Shown here piece after piece: positions 34,480 through 47,735 of a DNA stretch of 64,000 bases. Source of the DNA: Welwitschia mirabilis (taxonomy: Eukaryota > Gnetophyta > Gnetopsida > Welwitschiales); NCBI GenBank assembly GCA_051453625.1, contig JBOZIK010000001.1, positions 236,025,642 to 236,089,641 on the forward strand, written 5' to 3'. Under the pieces are notes generated by a model that was not told the origin of the DNA, did no database searches, and was given only the letters and a program-made list of their open reading frames with translations. Numbering within the stretch: the first letter of the stretch is position 1; each line of letters begins with the position of its first letter. The translations under genes and the position numbers were made by a program.

Positions 34480-34960
34480 TTGTAATGACCTTGAAAGATT
34501 ATTATTTAACTATGATTTATCGTTTATGCTTGATACTTTTCATAATTTATAACTACTTTTTTCTTGCATTGACTAGGTCATACCCAAAATAATGTCATAT
34601 TTTTTTAAGTTAGTAACGATTGGTTTTATTTGAAAATCTTTGCCACTTATAGATAGAGTACAATTTTGGATCTACTTATTAACCTTGAACATAGATCCAT
34701 TTATTAGATCTATGCACTTCTCAATTATAATAAAAGATAATTTTTTCCTATAATAATCATAAAAGGTATTAAAGTAATGAGTCACTTTATAATCAAATAA
34801 AATAATTACTTCTAGTTATTAAGTAAAGCCTTACCTTCTACAATAGAGTTATAAAATTTCACCCTTTTATTATCTAGTACTACTTGAAGTCATTCTATTA
34901 ATTGAGGCATACTTTTTAATCTTTGAGATTTTCTAGTTACTATCTAGGAGGATCTCCACT
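34480..34960 (-). pseudogene. Ty3/gypsy chromovirus-like protease region, decayed
   Basis: The minus strand reads KKYDIILGMT then a stop (family DFDVILGMDWL), the conserved tail of retropepsin in del/Tekay-like elements. The upstream D-S/T-G block is not clear. It lies in the right order between gag (above 35000) and RT (below 34190). Confidence 0.6.
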
Positions 34961-35304
34961 GTGTAATGGAAATTCTTTCACTTTATTATTTTTTTGAGAC
35001 TAGAAGCATCTATTTCCATTATTATACTAGTTTTAGTATTGATACTAACTAGGAATTTGGTAGAAGTTGGATCTCTAAGGTTGATTACTTTCATAGTTTT
35101 AACTAAAAAAGATTCTAGTTTCTTTTGAATGGAGCATACTTAGGTTGATTAAAATTATTATTTCTACTATAATTGATACTAACATAATTTTTTTGCTAAA
35201 GTGCCAACTCTTATTTTGATAAGACATTTGTGATTGACTTCCTTTAAGGATATGTTCTTGTGGATGAATTTTCTTCTTATTTTCTTATCTTTTCTGATAG
35301 TTTT

Positions 35305-35404
35305 NNNNNNNNNNNNNNNNNNNNNNNNNNNNNNNNNNNNNNNNNNNNNNNNNNNNNNNNNNNNNNNNNNNNNNNNNNNNNNNNNNNNNNNNNNNNNNNN
35401 NNNN
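35305..35404. other. Assembly gap (100 N) with 182-bp duplicated flanks
   Basis: 35123-35304 recurs at 35405-35586 with a handful of substitutions. Confidence 0.92.
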
Positions 35405-35825
35405 TTTTGAATGGAGCATACTTAGGTTGATTAAAATTCTTATTTCTACTATAATTGATACTAACATAATTTTATTGCTAAAGTGCCAAATTTTATTTTA
35501 ATAAGAAATTTGTGATTGACTTCCTTTAAGGATATGTTCCTGTGGATGAATTTTCTTCTTATTTTCTTATCTTTTCTGACAGTTTTGTTCTGCCATATTT
35601 ACCTTGTCTACATCTTCTCCTGAATTCATAACTGAAACATGAATACTTTAATAACAACAGAAGGAAGAAGACTATTAATAATAAGATTTTCTTGCCTTCT
35701 TCATATAGATGAATATGTCACACATATCTTAATAAATCTACAAATTAACACTTATGAGATGCTATGGTTACATTAGGGGCGTGTCTTAAATTATATAATT
35801 CTCTAATCTTTTGTTGAACATAGAA

Positions 35826-35925
35826 NNNNNNNNNNNNNNNNNNNNNNNNNNNNNNNNNNNNNNNNNNNNNNNNNNNNNNNNNNNNNNNNNNNNNNNNNNN
35901 NNNNNNNNNNNNNNNNNNNNNNNNN
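35826..35925. other. Assembly gap (100 N) with about 293-bp duplicated flanks
   Basis: 35533-35825 recurs at 35926-36218, nearly identical. With the previous gap, part of this gag sequence is represented three times. Confidence 0.93.
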
Positions 35926-36966
35926 TATGTTCTTGTGGATGAATTTTCTTCTTATTTTCTTATCTTTTCTGATAGTTTTGTTCTGCCATATTTACCTTGT
36001 CTACATCTTCTCCTAAATTCATAACTGAAACATGAATACTTTGATAACAACAGAAGGAAGAAGACTATCAATAATAAGATTTTCTTGCCTTCTTCATCTA
36101 GATGCATATGTCACACATATCTTAATAAATCTACAAATTAACACTTATGAGATGCTATGGTTACATTAGGGGCTTGTCTTAAATTATATAATTCTCTAAT
36201 CTTTTGTTGAACATAGAACTTGGTGATATACCTCTCCTTGAATATGAACTTAAATTACCTTCATAAAAGTTTTAGATCTTCAAAGTTGGTTATTTTTTAT
36301 TTTTACTATAAGTTAGCTTCTCCTTATAATTTATAAATAACTAAATAATCCTTTTGTATTAATCACATCCTAAAGTACATATAATCTTTTAGACATTTCT
36401 TAGTCTTTCTTCTATTTTAGAAGGATATGATCCTACGAGAAACTTTGGTGAATTTATGAAACGTACCAACTAATATATCAACCAACATCAAAGGAAGACC
36501 ATATTAAAATATAAGAAAGGAAGAATGAATAAAGTATTAGCCAAATCTATGATATAATATTTGATAGGATTGATATGAAAACACATGGTGACATGGTTGG
36601 GCTTAAAAAAAATAATAGTATTGTCTAATCTCTATACGTGAAAAGCTAAGTTAAAGTTCTAACACAATAAGAGCGAATTAAAATAAAAGATAGATTCATG
36701 ATATCATACAATTCAAGTAGATATAGCTTAAGCTTTCCCATAAATATTTAGATCCATAAAGTTGATGTTCCCCTTAGCATAAGTAATTATGATAGGGTTT
36801 TCATGCTCCAAGTTCTATTTAAAACATGCTAACAATGGCTAATAGATATCCCAAATTTCAAAGAAAGAAAAACTAATACTTATAAACTTCTAAACTCAAA
36901 ATTTTTAAATCGATATGACATATATACAATATTGTATGATTTAACCCATAAAATTAATTTCAAGTG

Positions 36967-37032
36967 GGACTCGAACTCAGGACCTATATGTTGCCAATTT
37001 TTATAATAACCACCTAACCACATGTTATGCTA
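36967..37032 (-). other. tRNA-derived/SINE-like Pol III boxes
   Basis: On the minus strand TAGCATAACATG (A-box-like) is followed about 55 bases later by AGTTCGAGTCC, which matches the B-box consensus GGTTCGANNCC apart from the first base. No tRNA cloverleaf is complete. It may be a SINE head or an old tRNA-related insertion. No poly(A) or T tail was found. Confidence 0.4.
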
Positions 37033-38274
37033 TTTTATTAAGATATGCATAATACTTAAAAGGGAAACCAAGTCATTAACCAAATTTCAAAGCAATTTAA
37101 AAAGGATGGCCTTGATGATATTCAAATTAAACATCTTCTAAGCTATAAGTGCATGAGATAACCAATCCTCCCATGGTTGCTTATTTAGAAGGAAATTTTT
37201 TTGAATGAAGAAGAGAATAATGTGTGGTTGGGAAAAAGATCCTAGCTTCTTTTAATAATTAAAAAAGAGACAATAATTAAGAAAGAAAACTTTCGCCTTT
37301 GTTACTATGTCCTACTATTGCATCAATGCTTTTCCTTGATGCCTACTCTAATTGAATCCAAGATTTTCAATGCACTATTACTAATGAACTAGTATCTTGT
37401 CAATTTGTTATAGCAATCATGGGAAATAAAAGGGATGGATCATAGGCTACATAGGTGTAGCTGATGCACAGATGAGGAGAGACCTGAGTTCATAATCTGT
37501 GCTTTAGTAGTAAAAGACTAGAAATAGAATGGATGAAATTCTAACATGCTATCAAGAAGAATCTGAGGCTACAAGTGGTTTCTTTACTAAGGGAGTTTTG
37601 TAAAATATAAATGAGGAACTATCAAAGGGAGGTAGTGTTTAAGAGAATTGTTGAAAGTGTGAGAAAAGGTAAAAATAGTGTTGGAAATGAAAAGGATTAA
37701 TTTGTTAAGGATTAAAAGAAAGACAAGTTGAACAATGTCATTTTCAAACATAACACTTATAATGGAAGAAACAGCAAAATTAAAAAAGAAAAATATGTTA
37801 CAGACATTAAGTCATAGTGTAACAGTACATAAAAAGTGGAAGAGAATTGTAAATGTGCATATGAAATTTAGTAGTGCATTTAATGTAGTAATCATCTAAT
37901 CTGAAATTAAGCGAAAAATGCTTAAGTTTCTGAGCAATAAAGCTAATTCAAGGATTGATAAAAAGAAGGTTAAGGATGTTCTTTAAATCTACAAATTTTA
38001 TGTATCAAATATGATTATCTAAGAAGATTAACATCATCTAGAAATAAATATTTTATTTCCTAGCCATTGACAATTCACATAAATGGTTTTTTAAGAGATG
38101 TGAAGGAGGGAGTTATATAATCAAGGAAAATAAAGCATTTAATAATTTTAATAATTTACATTAATTGCATCAATCTGTCATTAGGGAAACACATACACTT
38201 CAATGTAGAGGTATTATTACTCTTGTTCTTTTCTTAGGGGAAGACATATTTAACAAAGGAATTAAGGAGATAAT

Positions 38275-38337
38275 TTTATTACTATTATTATTCTTATCAT
38301 TGTTATTACCATTATTGTTATTATCATTATTAGATAT
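38275..38337. repeat. ATT/ATC trinucleotide-rich microsatellite
   Basis: Interrupted TTA/TTATTC/TTACCA units. It produces a spurious leucine-rich short ORF. Confidence 0.75.
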
Positions 38338-38579
38338 AATGATGGGAACTCAGACAGAACTAATAAACATGTGTACATATGTAACTATCTTAGGAGAGAA
38401 TATGTAACATATCTTTAAGTTATGAAAATAGAAGACCCTATAATAATGTCAATTGATAACCTATTTCTAACTGAATGGATTAAATATTCTAATGGTAATG
38501 GTAATAATTTACCATCTCATTGCATTTTTATTTATAGTTAGAGTATGTTATTTAATGAAAAATCATAATGATTTTATCA

Positions 38580-41315
38580 ATCTTATTCTTCATGTATGGC
38601 TTATAGTATAGCTAATTAATATTTGTTTCATTATTTCCCTTAGGCTAAGTTTGTATCTTTGGACTTATTTCATACATTTTCTCCTTTACTTCTTTGACTC
38701 TAAAGTGCTATATTATATTTTAAAGTGGAAAAATTAACTAGATTATATAATTGAAAGTTTCAAAGAGGCATTGAAGAAAACACACAAGTATAAAGACTTA
38801 TAATTTATGCACTTAGGCTTGAACAATTTCAACATAACATCTTAGAGGTGAATGACATGGGTTTAAAGTGAAAGATTGTTTTATTGCAATATTTAATCTT
38901 ATAGATTTGGATTTAATAGGATAATGTTATTTTGATTTTGATTAAGGAAGCAAGGTCATTGAGTTATTTTGGCTTATGAAATTGAATGGCTTCCAACCAT
39001 CTATAAGTATATAAAATTATATTCTTAGAATTCTTTGTAAACATAATTATGTAGTATTTAATCCATCCTCTCATGAAGTTATGCTAGTTCATATCATTTT
39101 TGATAATTAAGTAATCATTATAACCTTAGGAAATGAGGAAGATTAGAAGTCCATGTATAATAAAAGAGTTTTGTAAATTTTGAATATTGATGTACATATA
39201 AAATATAACTTTTAGAGCATATGTCATGAATTCAAAGCATAGGATATAGAAAGAAGAGAATTTCTATAGGATTGATCATTCCTAATATAAAATATGATTG
39301 TTGTTATCATGTTTATCAATATCTTTGATTAGTAAGACTATAGAAAACATTTCAACTTAATCAAAAAATTATATGGAATTGAAGGAAAATAATTTCAAAT
39401 TTATATAATAATTATGAAAATATAAAATAAATGTTTTCTAGCTTGTGTTTTAAGGACAAAACCTCTTAAGGGATGAAGTAATATCACATCCAGAGTTTTA
39501 AGATCCAAGATTCTAAATAATTCTTAATGTTATAAATCTCAAGCTGATTTAATTATGTCATGTATTTATTTTCTGGTTCCTAGAGGTGTAATTTTTATCA
39601 AGAAAGTTTTGTTCTATAATTTTGTAATAGTCATAATATTACCTTTGTTGAAAATTATTAATGAGTTAATTATGATTCTTTAATGGTTAAATTATTGTAA
39701 CTAATTTACTTTTATCTATTTAAATTAGAAAATAGTGTTTATGTGGATTTTGGAAATTACTTGATATGTGACTTATTTTAAATTGCATGTGGATCATTGT
39801 TATTTATTATTATGATATTAATGCATCTGGCGTCCTAGCAAGAAAATGAATAAGGATTATATAATTTTCATCACTTCCACCACTTCCACCACTTTCACAC
39901 CTCCATCACTTCTATCATCTCAACCACCTCCACCATAATACTTTCACAACTTTCACCACTCTCTTACCATGGTGCCTTTTCACATCATATACTTTCTACT
40001 ATAAATAGGACCTTCCTCTTCTTATGTTTCACATTTATAGAAAGTTCTCACCATTGAATCTTATGATCTTAATCTTGGATGGAGAAGCCTTGGAACATAG
40101 CTCCTTGAAATTTTTAAAGTCTTTAAATATTCATTTTCATTTAGGTATGGTTTATTCTCTTCATTTCATTTTTGTATGGTTCTTAGTTTTCTTGTATGGC
40201 CTTTATCTTTTACATCTCGAATAGTCTTTATTTTTGAATGATTTTAATATTTGTATAATTCTTGTAAGACTATTCTTACATATCAATGAGTTTACATGAC
40301 CTATTTGGACTACATATACCTCTTGTTAGTGTTTTATTAGATACATTGTATTGCATCCCTTTCCATCTTATTTAAACCTTGTGATAACTTTCATTGTGGA
40401 TTTGACTTATTTTGGTTATCAACCTTGACTAATGATTTTTAAATAAAGAAATTAAAACTAGCCAAGATAACTAGTTGTTTGAACTTCAGGGAGAGATTCT
40501 CTCTAAAGGAAATCTTAAGTCCATGGGACTAAACTACTAGGAGGAATAGGAAAAATGTTACTAAGTTACCATTTATTCCTCCTAGATTGCATGCAATTGG
40601 ATTATCAAAATTTGTAAAGAAGTAATTGTAAATGAAAATAAACTTAAAATAGCTTCTTAGTTATTCCTAGTTTATCCTTGTTATCCCTTCTTCACTTAAG
40701 AATATCTTATCAATCCATACCTTGCCATGGGTCATACTAAAAACTGTCAAGGTTATATTTCTCACATTATGCCTTTTGTATTTAATAACTGATTGAGTGA
40801 AGCATAGAAAAATTTAATTTGTCTTACCAAGGAGGGAATTTATAAATGTTTATTTTTCTATCTTGTGCATGAGAAATTTTTAAAATGTAATGATTTGTTC
40901 ATTCTTGTAACTTGTAATCTATTATATGTTGTGGTTGACTTTAGATACTAGCATGGAATCTAGTAATTGAGGTAGATGTTCTTGTTGTTAATGGCTTGGG
41001 ATATTTTTGCTACTTATTTTATGCTTACATAATAGTAGTTGTAACATGTGAAAGAGTACTACTATTGTAAATTTTCTATGAATGTTTTATGAACATTGTA
41101 ACTATTCTTTTAGCCCATGATACTATTTTAAATTTGACTTGTTCTTAATCATGTTATTATCATACTGTAATTACTTCTTTATAATCATATTTTGGTATTA
41201 GATTGAGTTTTTGATTAAAACATGATAAATTTTTAGTTTAGTGCATAGTCGTAATGAGGAACATTGAAAAAATCACATTAAGTAACATTCATAGTTTTGG
41301 GTTAAAAACTATGAT
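38580..41315 (+). mobile_element. Second family B copy: 3' interior and 3' LTR
   Basis: 38600-39467 matches the 3' interior at 27480-28350. A polypurine tract (39468-39481) is followed by an LTR starting TATCACATCC (39482). The LTR ends near 41312 after CACATTAAGTAACATTCATAG, which matches the end of the 5' LTR near 23540. The 5' half of the element is missing. Confidence 0.75.
39868..39966 (+). repeat. CCACC/ACTTCC-rich simple repeat within the family B LTR
   Basis: About ten units such as CACTTCCAC and CACCTCCAC. Absent from the other two family B LTRs at this place. Confidence 0.75.
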
Positions 41316-42089
41316 GTTCTAATTTAACTTAATAAACATTTGAATTAATTTCCTCATACCCACTTCCTTAGGTTTATTGATACCATTTTTTACTTGTAGG
41401 TTCTTACCTTGATTTATTATTTTTAATAGGAACTACATAAATGTATCCATCTATGATTTTGAATTAAGGTTAAATAAGGATTGATTTCCATCATTAGGTT
41501 GCTAACGTTGTTGTGAATTTTCTTGATGTTATTACTTAGTGCAACTGGCCTAGCCTTAAGGTTTAACTGACACTAATTACACATCTAAAAAGAGTGAAAG
41601 TTTTTATTAGATTACATTTGAAAATAGGATAAATGTTATCATAGGTTAAACTTAGAAATTTTTTCATGATCTTAGAAAGGAGAAGATTATAATTATGAGG
41701 TGACTAATTCTCATTTATAACTTAAAGCATGTAATCAAGTTTATCACTTTTCTTTATTTTTAATATATAATATTTATAAGTTATAAATATGTATTTTTAC
41801 TTTAAATTTATAGAGATATATAATTTAGGATGAATAACATGGTTTAAGATTTAATTATTTCTAAAGGTCTCTAATTATAAGGCATTATTTTATGTACTTA
41901 TATTTCTTATAGAAAGTTAAGCTCTTTAAGGAATCATATAAGGTCATTGTCTTAAATTCCTAAGATAATTGTAATTTTTCTAAATGATTATTATCTATAG
42001 CCATAAGATAAATAGAGTCTTTAATGACTTGAATTCATCATCTTTATTGGTTTATTTAGAGATTTTGAATTTTTATAAATATGATTAGC
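41316..42089. other. AT-rich DNA with no recognised feature
   Basis: Nothing readable in either strand. Confidence 0.45.
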
Positions 42090-42515
42090 ACAACAATCAT
42101 ATAGGGACTAGGGTTATAGTTAGCCTTATGAATAATTCAGAACTCTTCCAAATACAATAAATGTTTATGATTATTAAGGTGCTAAGATTATCATTAATAT
42201 AATATTTATAATTATTAGAATTAACTTGAATTTAATTTGATATATATTTAAGGAGTAGAAAAATTATGTAGATAATAAAATTCATAACTATTAGGAGATA
42301 TGATTAAATTCATTCTTATCTAGGAGTTAAAGTTATTTTGGAATCTAGTATTATCAAAGATATAATTAATTTTACTCATAGTTTAGGATTATTAGGGAGA
42401 TAACTAACTTTATAACTACTAGGAATTAAGGTTATTATGGTTATAACTAGCTTTATGATTATTAAGGAAAAAGGTTATTAAAGATGTAATTAGATTAATA
42501 TTCTTATAAATTTAG
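42090..42515. repeat. Degenerate tandem repeat, roughly 45 bp
   Basis: Recurring text of the form ATAACTAGCTTTATGATTAT, then TAGGAATTAAGGTTATTA. Units are strongly diverged and their number is uncertain (about eight). Period and borders are by eye. Confidence 0.45.
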
Positions 42516-42959
42516 TGCTTGACATAAGTATTATTTAATTTAACCTATAACTCTAATAATAATTTGTGACGTTATTTTTTCTTACCCTATTTAAAAAATT
42601 ATTTTCTTCTTTTTTTTTCTTTCTTCATTCTTTAATATTATTATGTAATAGACACAGTGAAACCTAGGATCACATTTTACTTGTTCCTTTATAAGTATTT
42701 TTATATTGTGAAAAAACAAATCAAATTATTATTATATATCTATCTATAATTAATTTTTAGGTTATTTTGGTTTACAAATAATAGCAATGCTATAAGTTTG
42801 TGTTCTTCATTTCTTCCTAGTTTTTTATCACATAGAAAGATATATTATAAATAGTTGAGGAGATGTAAACTTGTTATAAGTATAAATGCGTAAGTTTAAG
42901 AATAATATCTAACCAATGTACAATGAGGTTATAACTCTCATTAATGACAATCTAAGTTG
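42516..42959. other. AT-rich DNA with no recognised feature
   Basis: Only homopolymer and CT-rich tracts are seen (near 42600). Confidence 0.45.
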
Positions 42960-43450
42960 ATATCAGGCTTATTATAAAACAAGATAGTCCAAGAAAAGAG
43001 CATAAGATTTTCAAATATAAAATTTTATTTCTCCTCCTTAATTATTTTATGAAGATCTTGCTTATAAAGGCAAGCACATCATTAGGATTTTCACATATCC
43101 CTAGGCATGTGATCACAGTGTGAATGAATCTTAGCAATTCCCTCCTCAACATGGAAATATGCTCTTCTCTAATGCAAAACCAGAGTGCTTGGAGAAAAAC
43201 CTTGGAAATGTGACCTAAACCTCTGAAAAGGAATTATTGTATGAGAAAACTACTTCATTAAAGAAGCAGTTAATTTATTGCTACACATTCCATAGTAGAT
43301 AGCCTTCCTATGTGCATTACACATCTTGTAATGTTAGGCTAAAACATGTACTATGCATTTAATAGTAATAGGCCATAATTGTACTACAAATCTCGTAATA
43401 CTAGGATTAAGAGTGACTTTACTCAAAGGCTTAAAAGTTAAATGAAGCCC
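42960..43450 (-). repeat. 3' LTR of the minus-strand copia element
   Basis: The 170-bp part from 42980 matches 49205-49375. The inner border is approximate. Confidence 0.65.
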
Positions 43451-43499
43451 ACAATATGCAAGAAATAAATGAGTTTAAGTCAACTCATCATTAATTCAA

Positions 43500-43910
43500 T
43501 CTTGAATTATAAATACTAATACTTCTCTTAACTATGTAATTTGGTAAAGATATTAGTATTTCATTTTATGGTTAAATAGTATACTAGTATAATAGCTTCA
43601 TTCTGTATGAGTTCCCTAATTTTATGGACTCCAACATAAAAGTATTTTATCTTGTCATGGTGCACTATATCTTTTGTCATGAAAATTACTGACTAATTAT
43701 TTATGAAACGTTTTATTTCCTTGGTCTATTTTAGGTTCACTGCTCTAACAATTTTCTTATCCATTCAATTTCTCTACATGCTTTAGAAGTAGTTATATAT
43801 TCAGATTCAGTAGAATATCATGCCATAGTTTTTTTATTCTTTAATCATCAAGATAGAGGTGATGTTTCTAAGAACATGATATACCCTAATCTTGATAATG
43901 AGGTATTATT
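43500..43910 (-). pseudogene. Copia RNase H (minus strand), decayed
   Basis: The reading STESEYITTSKACREIEWIR, shortened by one in the family form to STxEAEYxAxSEACKExxWL, then KLLEQ identifies the C-terminal part of copia RNase H. The following part, with the DNxSA and TKHI blocks, is degraded to short pieces such as NFHDKRYSAP. It is contiguous with the RT upstream. Confidence 0.75.
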
Positions 43911-44990
43911 TTCTCTAGTGAAATCTGAGTTATATATGCCTTGAGGACAAATTAATATTTTTTTAATAAATGATATCTAAATCTTTTGTCTTGTTTAAGT
44001 ATCTCACTATTCTTTTTGTAGCATTCACATGAGTGGTATTAAGTGTCTGAGGATATCTTAATGACACATCAAAAACATATAATATTTTTAATTAAGTATT
44101 GATTTCATAAATTAGACTTTCTACTATACATCTATTTTATATTTCATTCATAGGTTATGATTTTTTATCAATCAATGTCTCAGCATTATTCTCTAAAGGC
44201 ATTACAGCTTTTTTTATGTCTTTTAGTACAAACTTCTATGTTAGATTCCTGATGTACTTCTTTTACATTATGATTTCATGCTTTAGCTAAATAATTTATA
44301 TACCTAAGTAAACTCTAGTCATTTTAAAAGTATAAGTCTTAAATGCCTTAATTAATATAATTTCTATTCTTTTTACATCTTATTTATCACTTTTGGTTAT
44401 CAACATATAATCTACATATATCACTACATATGTAGACTTTTATCTATTAGATTTTATGGAGAACATGGCATCCACATCTTAATAATCACATAATATAAAT
44501 CTAACAAAACGTAAATAATTTTCAAGCTTATTACACCAAGCTCTCGATTCTTATTTAATCCCTTACAACAACTTGATTAATCTACACACTTAATTTCTTT
44601 ATATTTTCATTTAAAACATTCTGGTTATATCATGTAGATTTCTTCTTTTAAGTCTCCATGGAGAAATTTGATCTTTATATTCAATTGATGAATATTTTAT
44701 CCTTTTTATGTTGTTAAGGCAATTACTATTCTAATGATAGCCCATTTTGCTATTAGAGAAAATACTTCATTATAGTCACATGTTTTCTTTTATCATAGGT
44801 CTATAACAATAAGTCAAGATTTATATCACTTAAAAGTATTAACTACATTATATTTGTTATAGAAAACCCATTTTTAAGGTGACAATATGCATTTTAATAG
44901 AATGTATATCAACTCCCAAGTACTACTTTTAACAAAACTATCATATTATTCTAGCATCGCTTTTATCTAATGATAATGTTAAATAACATT
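43911..44990 (-). pseudogene. Copia reverse transcriptase (minus strand), catalytic motif damaged
   Basis: Blocks in order on the minus strand: CDYNEVFSLIAKWAIIRIVI, ALTT, KIKFLHGDLKEEIYMI (family VKSAFLHGDLxEEVYMEQP), YVVIYVDYMLITKSDK, PLENNAETL, IVESLIYEI, SLRYPQTLNTTHVNATKRIV, RYLNKTKDL. The YVDD motif reads YVDY (44407-44418), so the second Asp is lost. Stops are common. The order and text are those of plant copia pol. Confidence 0.85.
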
Positions 44991-45479
44991 TTTAAATGAG
45001 GTTGGTTTACCATTAAAAGTAAAGTGAAGCTTCTTATGAACATTATTAAGAGATGTACATGATTCATGTCTAGTTATGGTTTTACCATTTTCATCATTAT
45101 GAACATCTTCATGAGTAGACTATAATCAAGTGCTTCGATCTCATCTATAAGTTGTCTTAGCTCCTTCAACCAGAGAACTTGATGAATTACTACTAGAACT
45201 ATGATTAAGCATGCTTAAATAATTAAATTACTTAATTCCTATAGGTTTCAAATAAGTTATACCAATAGAAGAAACTAGAGCATGACTGATGGCTACATCT
45301 TCCCTTCAATCATAGGATATTGAGCATTTAAAATGGTTACTATGTTAGAGGAATGATGAAGCTTTAAATATTAAGCTAATAATTATTGTCCAAAGTCTTT
45401 GAAAAGATAAAATTATTAGAAATAATGATATTATGATACTTTAGAAGATACACTCAATACCCCTGTTGATTAGTTGGAT

Positions 45480-46190
45480 ATCTCACAAAGATGTTGATGC
45501 TAGCATGTGCTCCAAATTTGCTAAGAAGTTTACATGAGAAAAGGACATATCACTTACAATTAAAAAGATGAAAATGGTTTAATTCTAGCTTATACCCATA
45601 TCACTTCTTAAGCAGAAATACTTCTTTTCAGTATAACGACTAATGCAGTTATTAAGATGCATAGTTGTATTCACTACTTTACCCCAAAAATAGGTTTTGC
45701 AATCACTAAAATACATCATAGAATGCATCATATCCATGACTATATGATTAAATTACTTAGCAATTGATTTTGTTGAGATGTCTTGGGATAAGTCTTTAAA
45801 TAAAGAGTTTCTTTAAAAGTTAAGAAGTCCTTAAACTCAGTATATATGTACTCAAAACCATCATCTAAGTAGAAACTTTAAATATACTAGTAGACTTACT
45901 TTTCCATATTAGTTTTAAATTTCTTGAAAATATTTAAATTTTGAGGTTTGGATTTGATGAAATACATCCAAGTCATTCAAAAATAGTCATTAATAAAGAA
46001 GATAAAATAGCAAAAGTTGTAGAGAGTGGAAACTGACATAGGTCCACTTAGGTCACTGGGAATAAGTAGAAGCTTTGGATTAACATACCACTTACTTGTT
46101 ACAAACTATTGTCTAGTTGCTTTATCCATTATACATGCTTTACATTGAGGAAAATCCCATGAAATAAATGGAAGAAGCTAGTGGTTATTC
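45480..46190 (-). pseudogene. Copia integrase (minus strand), decayed
   Basis: The minus strand reads CKACIMDKATRQ (zinc-binding CxxC; family CEGCIMGKQxRxxF), then LLIPSDLSGPMSVSTL with the first catalytic Asp (family LELVHSDLCGPM), then FIFFINDYF and MTWMYFIKSKPQN, then IFKKFKTNMEK. The second Asp and Glu regions are too broken to read. It precedes RT on the minus strand as expected for copia. Confidence 0.8.
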
Positions 46191-47735
46191 TCATGAATTT
46201 CATTTATGATATAAGGAGTAGGATGTCCTAGTTAAGCATGCCATAGCAGCGAGGGAGAGATCTCATGTTGTAAACATGTCTAACTAATCTCTCACATTCT
46301 AACACAATCATAAAGATGAATAAGTTTTCTATCCATGTAGCCTTTCATAACTAGTAATCACTATCAATAACTAGTAATCACTATCAATTTTAGAGCATAC
46401 TTCTAAATATGAGTAGTAATCACATCCTTTTCAAGGATGGCACCCTTGTTTCTTAAGAAAGTAAAAGGTTACAATATGAATCATTTTAATAGGGCATCTA
46501 ATTCATTAGCTAATTTTGATTACCTTAGTTATATACCCCCTTAAGTAAGAGTACTATGAAATATCTACATCCTACTTATAGCTTAGTGAATTTTACAATT
46601 GATTATACTTATGATTTCCTATCGACTTTATGCTAAAATCCAAGTAGATCCTATTACTATGCCTCCATCCTTCACCCAATGTACTGTCAATTACCAAGAC
46701 ATACATGGAAATTTAAATCCTGAGGAACTTATAATATTTCTTCTTAAGAGAGATATGGTTCTCTATATGGTCCAAACTTCATAATTGAGATAATTAAAAA
46801 CTACACAATAAGCTTAGAGAATAGCATAGTCTAACTCCTATCTTTGTCTACATAAGGCTTTCCATGCCCACCACCAAGCAAGTCTTCTTGCTAGTGGAAA
46901 AACATGTTATGTTTAAGGGTAACAGGTAATTTCTAAATTTTTAAACCTTAATCACCAAAAAAAGTTAAATATGAGAAAAGTAAAGAAAAAACAACAAAAA
47001 AACACACACGAAGATAGGATCTAACTTATAGTTTAGCTAAGTGGATTTTCCTCAATAACCCAAACTTAGCTTAAGATATTAAAATCACAGAAGTAGGTCT
47101 AATTAAGAGAAAATCAAGTTAAGTGGATCTTGTACCACATCCCAAACTTGACTTAATATGAGAAAAAAGAGAGGAAAAAACAATGTTAAGGGCTTGCAAT
47201 GATCATAAAGACTCCTAAAAACATTTCAAAAGCATGAAAAATTATCCAAACAAATTGATTTTGGAGCTTACAAATGTAAAAAAGGACTAAATAACTCAAG
47301 AAAATGTGAAAAATAGCTTGAAAACCAAAAACTTCCTATGTGGATAAAATAGGATTAATAGCTAAGGTATTACATGTGTGTAGAAAATGGACTATGATTG
47401 AGCAATGGCTTACTAAAACTACATGTGGGTACAAGGCACAAATAGGTGGGCATAAATTTAAAAAAATTTGTTTTAACACTAGGAAAATTTGAACTCACAA
47501 CCTCTACCTTAGTAAATAAGCTACTTTACCACTACATCAACATCATGTTGGTGATAAAAAGATGCATGAAAATAATAAAAAATATTTAAATAGTGTAACT
47601 ACACATAGCAGTTAAATCATAGCTAGTGGAGAAGGTATAGTAAAAGTAGACTATGACAGCAGAAGCCAATGGCAATCACAAGAGAGCAGAGAGATAGATT
47701 AGTATGATTTTCACTTTGGGTGTAAGAGGTGTTCT
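46191..47735 (-). pseudogene. Presumed copia gag/protease region (minus strand), not readable
   Basis: By position this is gag and protease of the minus-strand copia element. I could not read a protease triad or a CCHC knuckle with confidence. It includes a tRNA-like motif at 47483-47545. Confidence 0.35.
47483..47545 (-). other. tRNA-derived/SINE-like Pol III boxes
   Basis: On the minus strand GATGTAGTGGTAAAGTAGC resembles a tRNA D-arm/A box. GAGTTCAAATTTTCC follows with about 43 bases start-to-start, the spacing seen between A and B boxes in tRNAs. The B box has decayed (GTTCAAATT). It may be a SINE head or a tRNA pseudogene. Confidence 0.42.

Larger units (their letters stand above)
34961..36450 (-). 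pseudogene. Ty3/gypsy chromovirus-like gag, decayed and duplicated across gaps
   Basis: At about 36020-36300 the minus strand reads NFEDLKLL, FKERYITKFYVQQKIRE, YNLRQAPNVTIASHK, FVDLLRYV and DEEGKKIL. This fits the capsid part of chromovirus gag (family F, K/R, E, Y, RxxKxxEFxxLxQGxMTVxEYxxKFxxLxRYA). Nearer the protease is NFNQPKYAPFKRN. Two 100-N gaps (35305, 35826) each duplicate neighbouring sequence, so the apparent length is inflated. Confidence 0.72.
36451..38580. other. Unassigned DNA with a tRNA-like motif and a microsatellite
   Basis: No domain is readable. It holds a Pol III-like motif (36967-37032) and an ATT-type simple repeat (about 38275-38337). The end probably passes into family B interior sequence. 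Confidence 0.45.

Noticed and set aside
38165-38407. A Leu-rich 80-codon ORF
   Set aside because: Its core is an interrupted TTA/ATT microsatellite.
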